Source: CAVRXT01 sp963725655 (GTDB taxonomy: Bacteria; Acidobacteriota; Terriglobia; Acidiferrales; UBA7541). From it: a DNA stretch of 64,000 bases. A program made the translations under genes and the position numbers. The notes beneath the pieces are model-generated. The model saw nothing but the letters and a program-made list of their open reading frames with translations. It had not been told where the DNA came from and ran no database searches. How positions within the stretch are numbered: position 1 is the stretch's first letter; each line of letters opens with the position of its first letter. Location of the stretch: assembly GCA_963725655.1 (NCBI GenBank), contig CAVRYY010000003.1:496001-560000 (forward strand), read 5' to 3'. Shown piece by piece: positions 18,396 through 27,089 of the stretch.

Positions 18396-18755
18396 CTAGC
18401 GATTAACGGTGCGCAGGTAAGAGTCGGTCTTGTTGATCCAGTCCTCGCGCGGGGGATTGAAAATATCCAGATCGACGGTGTCTTCCAGTGCCAGCGCTTC
18501 GTGCGGCATGTTCGGGGGAATGCATAGCACTTCGCCGGAGCGCACTACGATTTCGCGGCCGTCGAGCCGGAATTGCAACGCTCCGTCCAGGACGTACGTA
18601 ATCTGTTCGTTCATGTGAGAATGAAGTGGGACGATCGAGCCTTTCTTCATCAGTATGCGCGCCACCATCACAGATTCGCCCACCACATGCTGGCGCTGCA
18701 GGAGCGGATTCAACTGTTCGAGCTCGACGTCTTGCCAACGGGTATATTTCAGCAT
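18396..18755 (-). CDS. Small cupin protein
   Basis: 119 residues, one cupin_2 domain. GGGGGA lies 7 bases before the ATG. Motif 1 is visible as PLHSHMNEQITYVLDG (two His and a Glu or Gln at ligand positions) and motif 2 as CIPPNMPHEALAL, with the second-motif His. Such small cupins may bind a metal and act as sensors, isomerases or dioxygenases; there is no basis for choosing. It resembles the other small cupin at 20021-20395 in layout (N-terminal short stretch, one barrel, C-terminal DI.NP/TARxDW ending) and the two may be distant paralogues. Confidence 0.82.
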   Translation of the reverse strand: MLKYTRWQDVELEQLNPLLQRQHVVGESVMVARILMKKGSIVPLHSHMNEQITYVLDGALQFRLDGREIVVRSGEVLCIPPNMPHEALALEDTVDLDIFNPPREDWINKTDSYLRTVNR

Positions 18756-19203
18756 GGAATCCCCCGGGAATTTGAGACGCTATTGCTGCGGACATCTTAG
18801 CCGAAGTGGCGCCCGTTTTGTGCCCGGTGAGTAACCGAAGGGCGGCCGGGAACGTCCCATGTGCAGTGGAAGGTGAGTTGAATGCGTGGTTTAGCAGCCA
18901 TGTGGATCATTCTGGAATGGGTTACCCGCACGGGGAAATACGGCACGCGCTAGCAACTAATCGCCCGCTGGTGCGTTCTAACGTAGCAAATGTCCCTTCA
19001 GGGCCAAGGAGGCTGGCACGAGCTACACTGCAGGTGATTTCGCCGGGCGGACCGAATTGCTTATAGCTATTCTATGCACCGCAGTTTGGTTCTCGTAATT
19101 GCAGGATCGGCCGCCCGAAAGCGCCAACATTGCTGTGGAAACGGCGCGGAAATGCGTTACCAAAGCGATCGAAAATCGCCATAATTCAAGGGGGGTGTCG
19201 AAG
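18756..19203. other. Intergenic region without recognised gene
   Basis: About 450 bases between divergent cupin and beta-barrel genes. A short ORF at 18806-19066 has no ribosome binding site and no recognisable family. An AAGGGGGG Shine-Dalgarno at its right end belongs to the beta-barrel gene. No promoter pair could be placed with confidence. Confidence 0.35.
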
Positions 19204-19872
19204 ATGACTGTCCGCAGAGGTGTGAGTATTCTTACCTTGGCGCTGGGCGCGCTGCTGCTAGCCGGCGTGGCACAAGCTCAGGAAGGATTCCTGGGTAAAG
19301 CCGAGGGAGGCTTCCTGAGCAAGACCGACCTGAGCCTGGTCATTAATGGCGATATCACCAAATCGGTTTCGGGAATTGGGGAGAGCCAGGGCACGATCGT
19401 CAAGCAGTCGGCTACCGATTCCGGAGGAGTTCTCTTCGGGCTTCGCTATCATATGAACCCGTTGCTGGCGATCGATGTGAATTACGGCTACACGCGAAAC
19501 TTTCAGGACTATGTAACCGCTACGAGTACCGCACAGATCCAAAGCGGCGTACACATCTTCACTGGCGCGGCGGTGCTCACCGCTCCGTTTCATGTGCTGG
19601 GTGTTCGTCCCTACGCGCTAGCCGGAGGCGGTGGCATTTTCTTTCGCCCGACCGGTGATATCAACGCTTCCGTGGGCGGCGAAGTGACCCAAGCCAGACC
19701 GGTGGCGGTATACGGATTGGGTGCAGACTTTGCGCTGATTCCGCACGTCAGCATTCGCGGGGAATATCGCGGATATTTCGTACAGGCCCCGAATTTCGGA
19801 TTTGACGGCTTGAATACCGGGAAATTCACGCACATCGCATCGCCTGCGATCGGCGTGGTAGTTCATTTCTAG
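19204..19872 (+). CDS. Outer-membrane beta-barrel protein (OmpA/OmpW-like fold)
   Basis: 222 residues. The ATG at 19204 follows an AAGGGGGG Shine-Dalgarno and begins a signal peptide (MTVRRGVSILTLALGALLLAGVAQAQ). The mature part is built of alternating strands: LFGLRYHMNPLLAIDVNYGYTR, HIFTGAAVLTAPF, VRPYALAGGGGIFF, VYGLGADFALIPHVSIRGEYRG and a terminal ASPAIGVVVHF ending in an aromatic residue, the usual outer-membrane targeting signal. Eight strands are likely. The role is unknown; this class is common as surface or porin-like proteins in Acidobacteria. Confidence 0.82.
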   Translation: MTVRRGVSILTLALGALLLAGVAQAQEGFLGKAEGGFLSKTDLSLVINGDITKSVSGIGESQGTIVKQSATDSGGVLFGLRYHMNPLLAIDVNYGYTRNFQDYVTATSTAQIQSGVHIFTGAAVLTAPFHVLGVRPYALAGGGGIFFRPTGDINASVGGEVTQARPVAVYGLGADFALIPHVSIRGEYRGYFVQAPNFGFDGLNTGKFTHIASPAIGVVVHF

Positions 19873-19928
19873 CGTGATTACGGGCCATCACAACGCTGAT
19901 GGCCAAGAAATCACCCGGGCAGTAAAAA

Positions 19929-19975
19929 AAATCGGCGGCCGCATCCCATCACCCAGGGATAACGGCCGCCGATTT
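19929..19975. terminator. Bidirectional intrinsic terminator
   Basis: Arms AAATCGGCGGCCG (19929-19941) and CGGCCGCCGATTT (19963-19975) form a 13-bp perfect stem. T-rich tracts flank it on both strands (AATTTT after it on plus, a long T run on minus), so it should stop both the beta-barrel transcript and the convergent cupin transcript. Confidence 0.88.
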
Positions 19976-20020
19976 AATTTTGATGGGCGAATGTTGCAGC
20001 CAGAACTGTATTTCCGCCGG

Positions 20021-20395
20021 TTAAACCGCCCACAGATATTGTTCGGGATCGTAGTGCAGCGCCCGGTCTTCGCGGGTGCTCCAATCGGGCCGGGCGGTGG
20101 TGCAGATATCGACGGCGGTAGTGTCCTCCAGAACCACCGAGGAGTGCTCCACTCCCGGGGGAATCGATAACATTTGATTCGGTCCGAGGGTAACCGCTTC
20201 GCCCCGCAGGTGGAATCGCCACGAGCCTTTGAGCACCAGAATCACCTCTTCGTTTTCGTGCCGGTGCGGACAGGTGGTGGCTCCCTTCAGCACTTCCACC
20301 ATGGCAACCGCCAGATTCTCTCCGCGCGCCACTTTGCGGCGATATCGCCAGGAAACGTCTTCGGCCTGAATCTTGTCCCAATCGGTAAAACACAT
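20021..20395 (-). CDS. Small cupin protein
   Basis: 124 residues from the ATG at 20395, chosen because AAGGAG lies about 7 bases upstream; an ATG eleven codons earlier is less well placed. One cupin_2 barrel: motif 1 CPHRHENEEVILVLKG (two His, Glu) and motif 2 LSIPPGVEHSSVVLEDT with its His. The ligand set His-His-Glu-His is that of metal-binding cupins. The C-terminus ends in TTARPDWSTREDRAL. It is followed by a bidirectional terminator and preceded by a separate minus-strand terminator, so it seems to be transcribed alone from a very short interval. Confidence 0.82.
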   Translation of the reverse strand: MCFTDWDKIQAEDVSWRYRRKVARGENLAVAMVEVLKGATTCPHRHENEEVILVLKGSWRFHLRGEAVTLGPNQMLSIPPGVEHSSVVLEDTTAVDICTTARPDWSTREDRALHYDPEQYLWAV

Positions 20396-20431
20396 CGTCT
20401 TTCTCCTTTTGATAAGGGCCATCCGCACATC

Positions 20432-20469
20432 AAAAAAAATGCCGTCATCCTCGGGTTCGGGATAACGGC
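20432..20469 (-). terminator. Minus-strand intrinsic terminator upstream of the cupin gene
   Basis: Read on the minus strand, a stem of GCCGT with ACGGC and ATCC with GGAT (one mismatch between them, 9-nt loop) is followed by eight T residues. It would stop a transcript coming from ybjQ before it reaches the cupin gene. Confidence 0.7.
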
Positions 20470-20830
20470 CTGGCCTGAAAAATTGTTCGGGCTTCGGCTG
20501 TTATCCGCTGGTAAGGAGCAATGGAAGCAGGAGCAGGCACAAAAGGAGGACCTTCTGCGCTACCAAGCGGCTCGGAAGGGGAACTGCAATATTTCGAATA
20601 TGACCGCAGAAATTCATCTACTACCGAATACCACGCCAGACTGGAAGGGTCAAATGGTTTTGCCGGTGGAGTGTTGCGCAGTCGGGCACGCAGTCACGTT
20701 CGGCTCGCACCAACCTACCGTCGCGGCGCGACAAAGCCGGATCGCGCTGTTTCTATGCGATCCCGCGGGCGGTTGGGCGATTGGCGGGTTATTCGGCAGC
20801 GCCCATTCCACACTCGGTTGCAGAAACCGA
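20470..20830. other. Intergenic region between ybjQ and a terminator
   Basis: About 360 bases downstream of ybjQ (minus strand) with no coding sequence that I can support on either strand. Because a good minus-strand terminator closes it, it is either a long 3' untranslated region of ybjQ or holds an unrecognised small RNA. Confidence 0.35.
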
Positions 20831-21175
20831 TCAGACGTTCGGTTCGACGACCACCGCGGAGCCGTAGGCCAGCACTTCGGTGACTCCCTGCATCACTTCG
20901 TTGGCGTCGTAGCGGACCCCGAGAACCGCATTCGCGCCATGTTCCGCGGCGTGCTGCATCATCAATTCGAGAGCATCTTCGCGCGTTTTTTCGCACATGC
21001 TGGTGAACAACGAAATATTCCCGCCGACGATGGTCTGCAGCGACGCGCCGAGCGTACCGAAAATGCTCCGCGACCGCACCACGATCCCGCGCACCATTCC
21101 CAGGTTGCGCACCACCCGGTATCCCGGCATTTCCAGCAAGGTGGTGATCATGTTCATATTTACCCGTGTGTTCAT
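20831..21175 (-). CDS. ybjQ: YbjQ/UPF0145 family protein
   Basis: 114 residues. GGGAGG lies 6 bases before the ATG. The whole protein is the YbjQ (DUF74) domain: TTLLEMPGYRVVRNLGMVRG near the start, then VVRSRSIFGTLGASLQTIVGG, the REDALELMMQHAAEHGANAV helix and VLGVRYDAN, ending with YGSAVVVEP. The family forms pentamers of small alpha/beta subunits and is described as possibly heavy-metal binding, but its function is not settled. It is divergent from typA and its putative leader RNA. Confidence 0.93.
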   Translation of the reverse strand: MNTRVNMNMITTLLEMPGYRVVRNLGMVRGIVVRSRSIFGTLGASLQTIVGGNISLFTSMCEKTREDALELMMQHAAEHGANAVLGVRYDANEVMQGVTEVLAYGSAVVVEPNV

Positions 21176-21244
21176 GTCTGGCCTCCCGGCCCAAAGCCTA
21201 TCACACCGTCATGGAAGGAACGGTAGCAGCGGTATGACGGGCGA

Positions 21245-21253
21245 TGCTATAAT
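21245..21253 (+). promoter_or_regulatory. Extended -10 promoter for the typA leader
   Basis: TGCTATAAT at 21245-21253 is a perfect extended -10 element. A good -35 box is not present at the normal distance, as is usual for extended -10 promoters. A transcript would start near 21260 and run toward typA. Confidence 0.6.
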
Positions 21254-21259
21254 GGGCAT

Positions 21260-21337
21260 TCAGGTTTGTTGCTCGGTTTTCTCGAATATTGGGTATCGAG
21301 AAGGGCTGCGAGTCGACGCTTGCAGCCCTATTTTTTT
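21260..21337 (+). ncRNA. Putative small RNA or attenuated leader ahead of typA
   Basis: From the predicted start near 21260 the RNA has two adjacent hairpins: TTCTCGA (21279-21285) with TCGAGAA (21296-21302), and AGGGCTGC (21302-21309) with GCAGCCCT (21322-21329). The second is followed directly by A and seven T residues, making a standard intrinsic terminator over 100 bases before the typA start. The product would be an RNA of about 75-80 nt. Either it is a free-standing small RNA, or the terminator is a regulated attenuator for typA, because I see no other promoter between it and typA. I do not recognise an Rfam family in it. Confidence 0.55.
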
Positions 21338-21446
21338 AGGTCGACGTGGCGATACAGGCGCTCTGGGAATCTGGAGAGAGCCTACCCGCAGGACAGCCAG
21401 CGTTTGCCGTGAGCCCGGGAGAGGCTTCTTTCGAAGGTTTGAAATT

Positions 21447-23291
21447 ATGACTACGACATCGATACGAAACATCGCCATCATTGCCCACGTGGACCATGGA
21501 AAGACCACGCTGGTGGATGCCATGCTGCAGCAGAGCGGCACCTACCGCGCCAATCAGACGGTCACCGAACGGGTGATGGATTCCAACGATCTGGAAAAAG
21601 AGCGGGGAATTACGATTCTGGCAAAGAACACCGCGGTGATCTACGGAGATGTGAAAATCAACATCGTCGATACTCCCGGTCACAGCGATTTCGGCGGTGA
21701 GGTAGAGCGCGCCCTCCGCATGGTGGATGGGGTGGTGTTGCTGGTGGATGCCAGCGAAGGTCCGCTGCCGCAGACGCGCTACGTGCTGCAAAAGGCGCTG
21801 GCGGCCAAGCTCTCGCCGGTGATCGTTCTGAACAAGATCGATCGGCCCGATGCGCGGCCGGCTGAAGTGCTTGATGAAATCTACGATCTATTCATCGATC
21901 TGGACGCGACCGAAGATCAGCTGGGCTTTCCGGTGGTGTACACCAACGCGAAAACCGGCACCGCGCATATTACCGTGGGCGATGCCTCGGTGACGCTCAA
22001 GCCGCTTTTCGAGGCGATCGTAAAGGCGATTCCTCCGGCCAAAAGCGACGTGGAAGCGCCGCTCCAGATTCAGGTTCTCAACCTCGACTACAGCGAGTAT
22101 TTCGGGCGCGTGGCCATCGCCCGCGTTTTTCAAGGACGTTTGCGGCGCGGCGACCAGGTGGCCATCGTGAAATTGGATGGATCCACCCAGACCACCCGCA
22201 TCACCAAGCTATTCACGTTCCGAGGCCTGGAACGCGATGAGACCGAAGAGGTGTTGGCCGGCGACCTGGCCGCCATCGCAGGGGTGGAAGGAATTCAAAT
22301 CGGCGAGAGCATCACGGAAATCGAACGGCCCGCTCCGCTGCCGCCTTTGTTCATCGACGAGCCTACCCTTGGCATGGTTTTCACTATCAATACTTCACCG
22401 CTCGCGGGCCGCGAGGGACAGTTCGTTACGTCCCGCGACCTTCGCGCGCGCCTCGATAAGGAATTGCTGACCAACGTCTCGATTCGCGTGGAAGACATGG
22501 GCACTACCGATGCCTTCCGCGTGCTGGGACGCGGCGAATTGCAGCTCGCCATCCTGATCGAGACCATGCGCCGCGAAGGCTACGAGCTGATGGTGGGCAA
22601 GCCGGAGATCGTGGTGCGTACCGAAGGCACCCGGCGCGTGGAGCCGCTTGAATTACTGGTGGTCGACTGCCCCGAAACATATATTGGAATCATCATGGAA
22701 GCGCTGGGCACACGACGCGGCGAAATGGTGAAGATGGTGAACCACCATTCCGGGCGGGTGCGCATGGAATTCCGAATCCCTTCACGCGGATTGATTGGCC
22801 TGCGCACACAGTTGCTCACCGACACTCGCGGCACAGTGATCTTGAATTCGATGTTGGAAGGCTGGACCGACTACGCCGGGGAAATGGCGATGCGCCCGAC
22901 CGGCGCGCTAGTGGCCGACCGCGCGGGTGTGGCCACGGCCTACGCGATCTGGGGAATTCAAGAACGCGGTGAAATGCTGATTACGCCCGGCACCGAGGTG
23001 TATGAAGGAATGATCGTGGGAGAAAATTCCCGCGACCAGGATATGGACGTCAACATCACCAAGGAAAAGAAGCAGACCAACATGCGTTCGTCATCGGCGG
23101 ACGAAGCGATCCGGCTGGTGCCGCCGCGGGACATGACCCTGGAAAAAGCGATTGAGTTCATCGCCGAAGATGAGTACGCCGAAATCACGCCTAAGTCGCT
23201 GCGGCTGCGGAAAAAAGTGCTGGATACAAAGAAGCGGCCGAAACGCTGGCAGGAAATTAAAGCTTCGAAAGCGAGCGTGGGAGATTCATAG
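21447..23291 (+). CDS. typA: Ribosome-associated GTPase TypA/BipA
   Basis: 614 residues; the ATG at 21447 has AAGG upstream and starts directly before the G domain, while the longer open frame includes the leader RNA. The G motifs are clear: G1 AHVDHGKTT (14-21), switch I ERGITILAKN, G3 DTPGHSDFGGE, G4 NKIDR. Domain II follows (SEYFGRVAIARVFQG), then two EF-G-like domains (RVLGRGELQLAILIE; PSRGLIGLRTQLLTD) and the TypA-specific C-terminal domain ending in KKRPKRWQEIK. It hydrolyses GTP on the ribosome and is involved in 50S assembly and stress or cold adaptation in other bacteria. Single-gene unit ending in a strong hairpin. Confidence 0.97.
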   Translation: MTTTSIRNIAIIAHVDHGKTTLVDAMLQQSGTYRANQTVTERVMDSNDLEKERGITILAKNTAVIYGDVKINIVDTPGHSDFGGEVERALRMVDGVVLLVDASEGPLPQTRYVLQKALAAKLSPVIVLNKIDRPDARPAEVLDEIYDLFIDLDATEDQLGFPVVYTNAKTGTAHITVGDASVTLKPLFEAIVKAIPPAKSDVEAPLQIQVLNLDYSEYFGRVAIARVFQGRLRRGDQVAIVKLDGSTQTTRITKLFTFRGLERDETEEVLAGDLAAIAGVEGIQIGESITEIERPAPLPPLFIDEPTLGMVFTINTSPLAGREGQFVTSRDLRARLDKELLTNVSIRVEDMGTTDAFRVLGRGELQLAILIETMRREGYELMVGKPEIVVRTEGTRRVEPLELLVVDCPETYIGIIMEALGTRRGEMVKMVNHHSGRVRMEFRIPSRGLIGLRTQLLTDTRGTVILNSMLEGWTDYAGEMAMRPTGALVADRAGVATAYAIWGIQERGEMLITPGTEVYEGMIVGENSRDQDMDVNITKEKKQTNMRSSSADEAIRLVPPRDMTLEKAIEFIAEDEYAEITPKSLRLRKKVLDTKKRPKRWQEIKASKASVGDS

Positions 23292-23313
23292 GTTTGGTGG
23301 CTGTAAGAACTGG

Positions 23314-23357
23314 AGACCCCACGCTTCCCTCGAAATCAGAGAAGCGTGGGGTCTTTG
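23314..23357 (+). terminator. Terminator hairpin after typA
   Basis: A 14-bp stem (AGACCCCACGCTTC at 23314-23327, GAAGCGTGGGGTCT at 23341-23354) follows the typA stop by about 22 bases and is followed by a short TTT. It lies between typA and the convergent protease gene. Confidence 0.8.
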
Positions 23358-23375
23358 CATTTCCGCCGGTTACGG

Positions 23376-26300
23376 CTACTTTCCGGGATTTGGCGGATAA
23401 GTGGGCAGATCGGGCGGCCGGGCAGGCAGCGTCTTGGGATGTTCCTGCATATCCTTTAACACCACTTCGATCGCCTTTTCCAATTGCGGGTCGTGGCCGC
23501 TCATCACCAGATCCGGAGTGTTGTCGATCACGATATCCGGCTGCACGCCGCGATTTTCCACCACCCACTGGCTGTTCAGTCCATACACCGAGAATTCCGG
23601 CCGGGTAACGTAGCCGCCGTCGAGCAGTGGAATTTCGCCGCGAATTCCGCGCATCCCGCCCCAGGTGCGCATTCCAATCACCGGCCCCAGCTTGTAGGCC
23701 TTGAAGAGGTAGGTAAAGATATCGCCGTCGGACGCGGCGTATTCATTGGTGATGCAAACCTGCGAACCGTTGAACACCACTTGCGGCTCGGTGGTGTTGG
23801 CTTCGAAATTACGCGAGGTGTTCATCCCGATTAGAATCCGGCGCAGCCGCTCAAAGATCAACGGGTCGACGAAGCCCCCACCGTTGTATCGCACGTCCAG
23901 GATCATCCCCTCTTTGCGAATTTGCGGAAAATATTGCTTCACAAATTCGTCCAGGCCCGGGCCGCCCATGTTGGGAATATACACGTAGCCCACGCGCCCG
24001 CCGGTGGCTTGATCCACTTTATGCCGGTTGGTGGCGATCCAATCGAGTTCGCGCAGTCGCGCTTCGCTCGCAATGGGCTTCACCGTCACGGTGCGCGAAC
24101 CGTCGTCCGACGGCTTGGAATTTACGCGCAGCGTGAGGTTTTCGCCCACCGTATCGCGAAATAATGCGTAGGGATCTCGCTGTGCGCTCAGCGGCTGGCC
24201 GTTCACAGCGATCAGATACTCGCCTTCCTTGACGTTCACTCCCGGCTCGGTGAGCGGCGATCGCAGCGCTCCGTCCCAATTCTCGCCGGGATAAATCTTC
24301 TTAAATCGATACATTCCGCTGGCCGAATCGAGTTCGAAGTCCACGCCCAGCATGCCGACGTTAACGGGATGCAGGTTCGGAACGTCGCCACCGCCAACGT
24401 AGGTATGGGAGTTCGATAGCTCTCCGACCAATTCACCCAGGATGTAAGTGAGGTCGTAGCGATCAGCAACGTGTGGCAGAAGCTCGGCGTATTTGTCGCG
24501 CTCCTTCGCCCAGTCCACTCCATTCATTTCCTTCTCGAAGAAGTAGTCGCGCTCCTGGCGGTACGTTTCATAAAACATCTGTTTCCATTCGGCGCGCGGA
24601 TCGATTTCGGCGCGCATGCCGGCCAGATTCAGAGCGCCGTCACCCGGTTTGTGCGGGGTGGGCGACGGAGCAGCGTCGATGATCCCGTAGGTATGCGCGC
24701 CGTCCTCGCCGCCACCGGGCGCGGAATACAACAGTTTCTTGCCATCGTGCGATACCTCGAACGCTTCCACCCCGGTCAGCAGCACTTGATCTTTGCGTTC
24801 TTTCAGGTCGTACACGTGCAACTCCGGCGCCTCGCCGGCCAGCGGTCCGGAAAGCCCGGTTATCGGCACGGTGGCGTAGTAGATGAAACCCTTGGCCCCA
24901 CGAAGTTCGGCGACGTTGGTCGGCGCCATCGGGAGGGCCACGATGCGATTGCCAATGCCGTCGAGGTCGATGCGAAACGGTTTCTTGTCTTCGGCTTTTT
25001 GGTCCGCAGATTTCTCAGTATTACCTTCGGTTTTCTTGTCCTTGTCCTTGGCCTTGTCCTTATCCTTGGGTTCTTTCGTCTTTGGCTCTTTTGCCTTCGC
25101 GTCTTTCTCGTTGCCCTCGGTCAGTTCATCCGGCGCGGCTTTGGGGGCAGCCTCTTCGTCGCTTTGCGGCGCGAAAGGAGACGGGGTATCGGCGCGGAGG
25201 GTGGCCAGGTAAACGCGGGTGGCCTTCGGGTTGGCGAACTCGAGGTCGTAGACGCCCAGCACCTCGTTGTAATCGCGGTTGGACAGGAATTCCAGGTACT
25301 CACCGCCTGGGTCGAACACCGGACTAAAGCTGGTGGTGAAGTCAGTGGTTACCGCAGTGATCTTTTTGTCCGCCAATGAATATAAGTTGACCACTACGTT
25401 GCCGTTTTCGACGGCCTTCGCATACGCGATCCACAGGCTGTCCGGCGACCAGGAATAGTCGGTGAAGTCGAACACCTTTCCTTGATCGATCAGGACCGGC
25501 TTCTTTTCGTTGACGTCGACGTAGTACAGCCGCACCGCCTTATCCGCGAATATCAGTTTTTTACTGTCGGGCGACCACATCGGAGTGAATCGGAACATCG
25601 ACCCATCCGACGTGATGCGCACCTCCGGCCCAGTGCCGTCCTGCGCTTTCAGGTAGATTTCGTCTTCGCCGGTGCGGTCGGAAACATACGCGATCCACTT
25701 GCCGTCGGGCGACCACGTTCCGAAATTCTCGCGGATCCCGGGAGTCTGGGTGAGGTTGCGAATGCTGCCTTCCTTGGCCGGCACGGTGTAGATGTCGCCG
25801 CGGGCGCTCAGAACCGCGCGCTTGCCTTCCGGCGAGATGTCCAGGGTGCTCACCATCTTGGCGGTGCTGTCCCAGTGCGTGCGCGCCTGATCGCGGTCTC
25901 CGGGCAAATAGACGCTCACCTTGTGGGTCTGTTCGGAAGCGAGATCGAAAACGTAGAGGTACCCGCCGTTTTCAAACACGATCGAATCCGGTCCCAGGCT
26001 GGGCCAATTCACATCGAAGTCGGTGTAGTGGGTGAGTTGGCGCACTGCTTTGGTCTTGGTGTCGTACGCGCAGAGATTCATGCGATGTTCGGTGCCGCGA
26101 TCGGAATTGAAATAGATGGTGTCGCCATGCCACATCGGAAAACTGTCGGTCCCCTGGTAATCGCCGATTTGCTCGTAGTGGTTGGTCTTGAAATCGTAAA
26201 TCGAAATTTTCTGCGCCATGCCCCCGGTGTAGCGCTTCCAGGTGCGGAAATTCCGGAAGATGCGGTTGTAGGCCATTTCGTTTCCGTCCGCGGAAAACGA

Positions 26301-26819
26301 TGCCAGGCCGCCTTTATCCACCGGGAGCCGAACCGCCAACCCGCCATCCGCCGGCACCGTAAATTGGCGCCCGAACCACGAGTTGAAGGTGTCGCGCCGG
26401 GAAAGGAACAGAATGCTTTTGCCGTCCGGCATCCAGTTCAACACTTCGTTGTTCGGTCCCATGCGTTCCGGCTCGTGAAACGGGTCGGGTGCGAAGGTGA
26501 GCTGTTTCGGCTCGCCGCCCTCTGATGGGATCGTGTAGACGTTAAAGTTTCCGTCGTATTGCCCGGTGAAGGCGATCTTGGTCCCGTCCGGCGAAAATTT
26601 CGGGAATATCTCCAGGCCCGGATGGGTAGTGACGCGTCTCGCCACCCCTCCCCCAGCTCCCACCAGCCACAAATCGCCACCGTAGCTGAAAACGATCTTG
26701 TCCTTATATATGTCGGGAAACCGCATTAGCCGGCCTTCTGGGGTGGTCTGGGTCTGGGAAGACGCCGCAACCGCCAGAATGCAGAGAATCACGAACAAGC
26801 CACGCCGCACGTAGTTCAT
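23376..26819 (-). CDS. Tricorn-protease-like S41 peptidase with beta-propeller and PDZ domains
   Basis: 1147 residues. A signal peptide (VILCILAVAASSQTQ region) suggests export. Residues about 30-560 are two sets of PD40/WD40-like blades (FPKFSPDGTKIAFTG, ISPEGKRAVLSARGD, TWSPDGKWIAYVSD), then a strongly charged Lys/Asp/Glu linker (repeats of KDK and KEPK), the tricorn C1 domain, a PDZ domain and the S41 catalytic core. The tricorn active-site set is complete: Ser-His in LSNSHTYV, nucleophile Ser 1030 followed by Asp in ASDGD, and Glu 1088 in WVVENRG. It should degrade peptides in the periplasm or outside the cell. Monocistronic; GGGAG precedes the ATG. Confidence 0.93.
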   Translation of the reverse strand: MNYVRRGLFVILCILAVAASSQTQTTPEGRLMRFPDIYKDKIVFSYGGDLWLVGAGGGVARRVTTHPGLEIFPKFSPDGTKIAFTGQYDGNFNVYTIPSEGGEPKQLTFAPDPFHEPERMGPNNEVLNWMPDGKSILFLSRRDTFNSWFGRQFTVPADGGLAVRLPVDKGGLASFSADGNEMAYNRIFRNFRTWKRYTGGMAQKISIYDFKTNHYEQIGDYQGTDSFPMWHGDTIYFNSDRGTEHRMNLCAYDTKTKAVRQLTHYTDFDVNWPSLGPDSIVFENGGYLYVFDLASEQTHKVSVYLPGDRDQARTHWDSTAKMVSTLDISPEGKRAVLSARGDIYTVPAKEGSIRNLTQTPGIRENFGTWSPDGKWIAYVSDRTGEDEIYLKAQDGTGPEVRITSDGSMFRFTPMWSPDSKKLIFADKAVRLYYVDVNEKKPVLIDQGKVFDFTDYSWSPDSLWIAYAKAVENGNVVVNLYSLADKKITAVTTDFTTSFSPVFDPGGEYLEFLSNRDYNEVLGVYDLEFANPKATRVYLATLRADTPSPFAPQSDEEAAPKAAPDELTEGNEKDAKAKEPKTKEPKDKDKAKDKDKKTEGNTEKSADQKAEDKKPFRIDLDGIGNRIVALPMAPTNVAELRGAKGFIYYATVPITGLSGPLAGEAPELHVYDLKERKDQVLLTGVEAFEVSHDGKKLLYSAPGGGEDGAHTYGIIDAAPSPTPHKPGDGALNLAGMRAEIDPRAEWKQMFYETYRQERDYFFEKEMNGVDWAKERDKYAELLPHVADRYDLTYILGELVGELSNSHTYVGGGDVPNLHPVNVGMLGVDFELDSASGMYRFKKIYPGENWDGALRSPLTEPGVNVKEGEYLIAVNGQPLSAQRDPYALFRDTVGENLTLRVNSKPSDDGSRTVTVKPIASEARLRELDWIATNRHKVDQATGGRVGYVYIPNMGGPGLDEFVKQYFPQIRKEGMILDVRYNGGGFVDPLIFERLRRILIGMNTSRNFEANTTEPQVVFNGSQVCITNEYAASDGDIFTYLFKAYKLGPVIGMRTWGGMRGIRGEIPLLDGGYVTRPEFSVYGLNSQWVVENRGVQPDIVIDNTPDLVMSGHDPQLEKAIEVVLKDMQEHPKTLPARPPDLPTYPPNPGK

Positions 26820-27089
26820 CTAGGTCTCCCGAACAAGTGTTGAAGTGAATGGCGCCGCAGCCGCCTGGATACGCGGAGGGCCCCCAAAAGCCGTACGCCA
26901 AAATACATTAGATTGGCTGCTCGTGTCGAGGTTAGCGCCATATTTTGGCGTCCGCGGCGGGGCAGCAATGGTGGTGAGGGTTTTGGGGAGAGGGGAGAAC
27001 TCGAACGTCTAAACAACGGGCTTCGAAATTGGCTGCATTGGGTACATTTAAAGGATATTGACGGGGCTTCAATCACCAGCGTGCGGGTG

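Noticed and set aside
21338..21446. Possible riboswitch in the rest of the typA leader
   Set aside because: A stretch with GGGAA and GAGAGCC was compared from memory with cobalamin and glycine riboswitch cores; the conserved core elements are not in order, so no call is made.
20997..21446. N-terminal extension of typA through its leader
   Set aside because: The upstream codons cross an intrinsic terminator and a promoter; the conserved protein starts at 21447.
24471..25379. 302-codon plus-strand frame opposite the tricorn-like protease
   Set aside because: Antisense to the Lys/Asp/Glu-rich linker; its own hydrophobic look reflects the complement of charged codons, not a real membrane protein.
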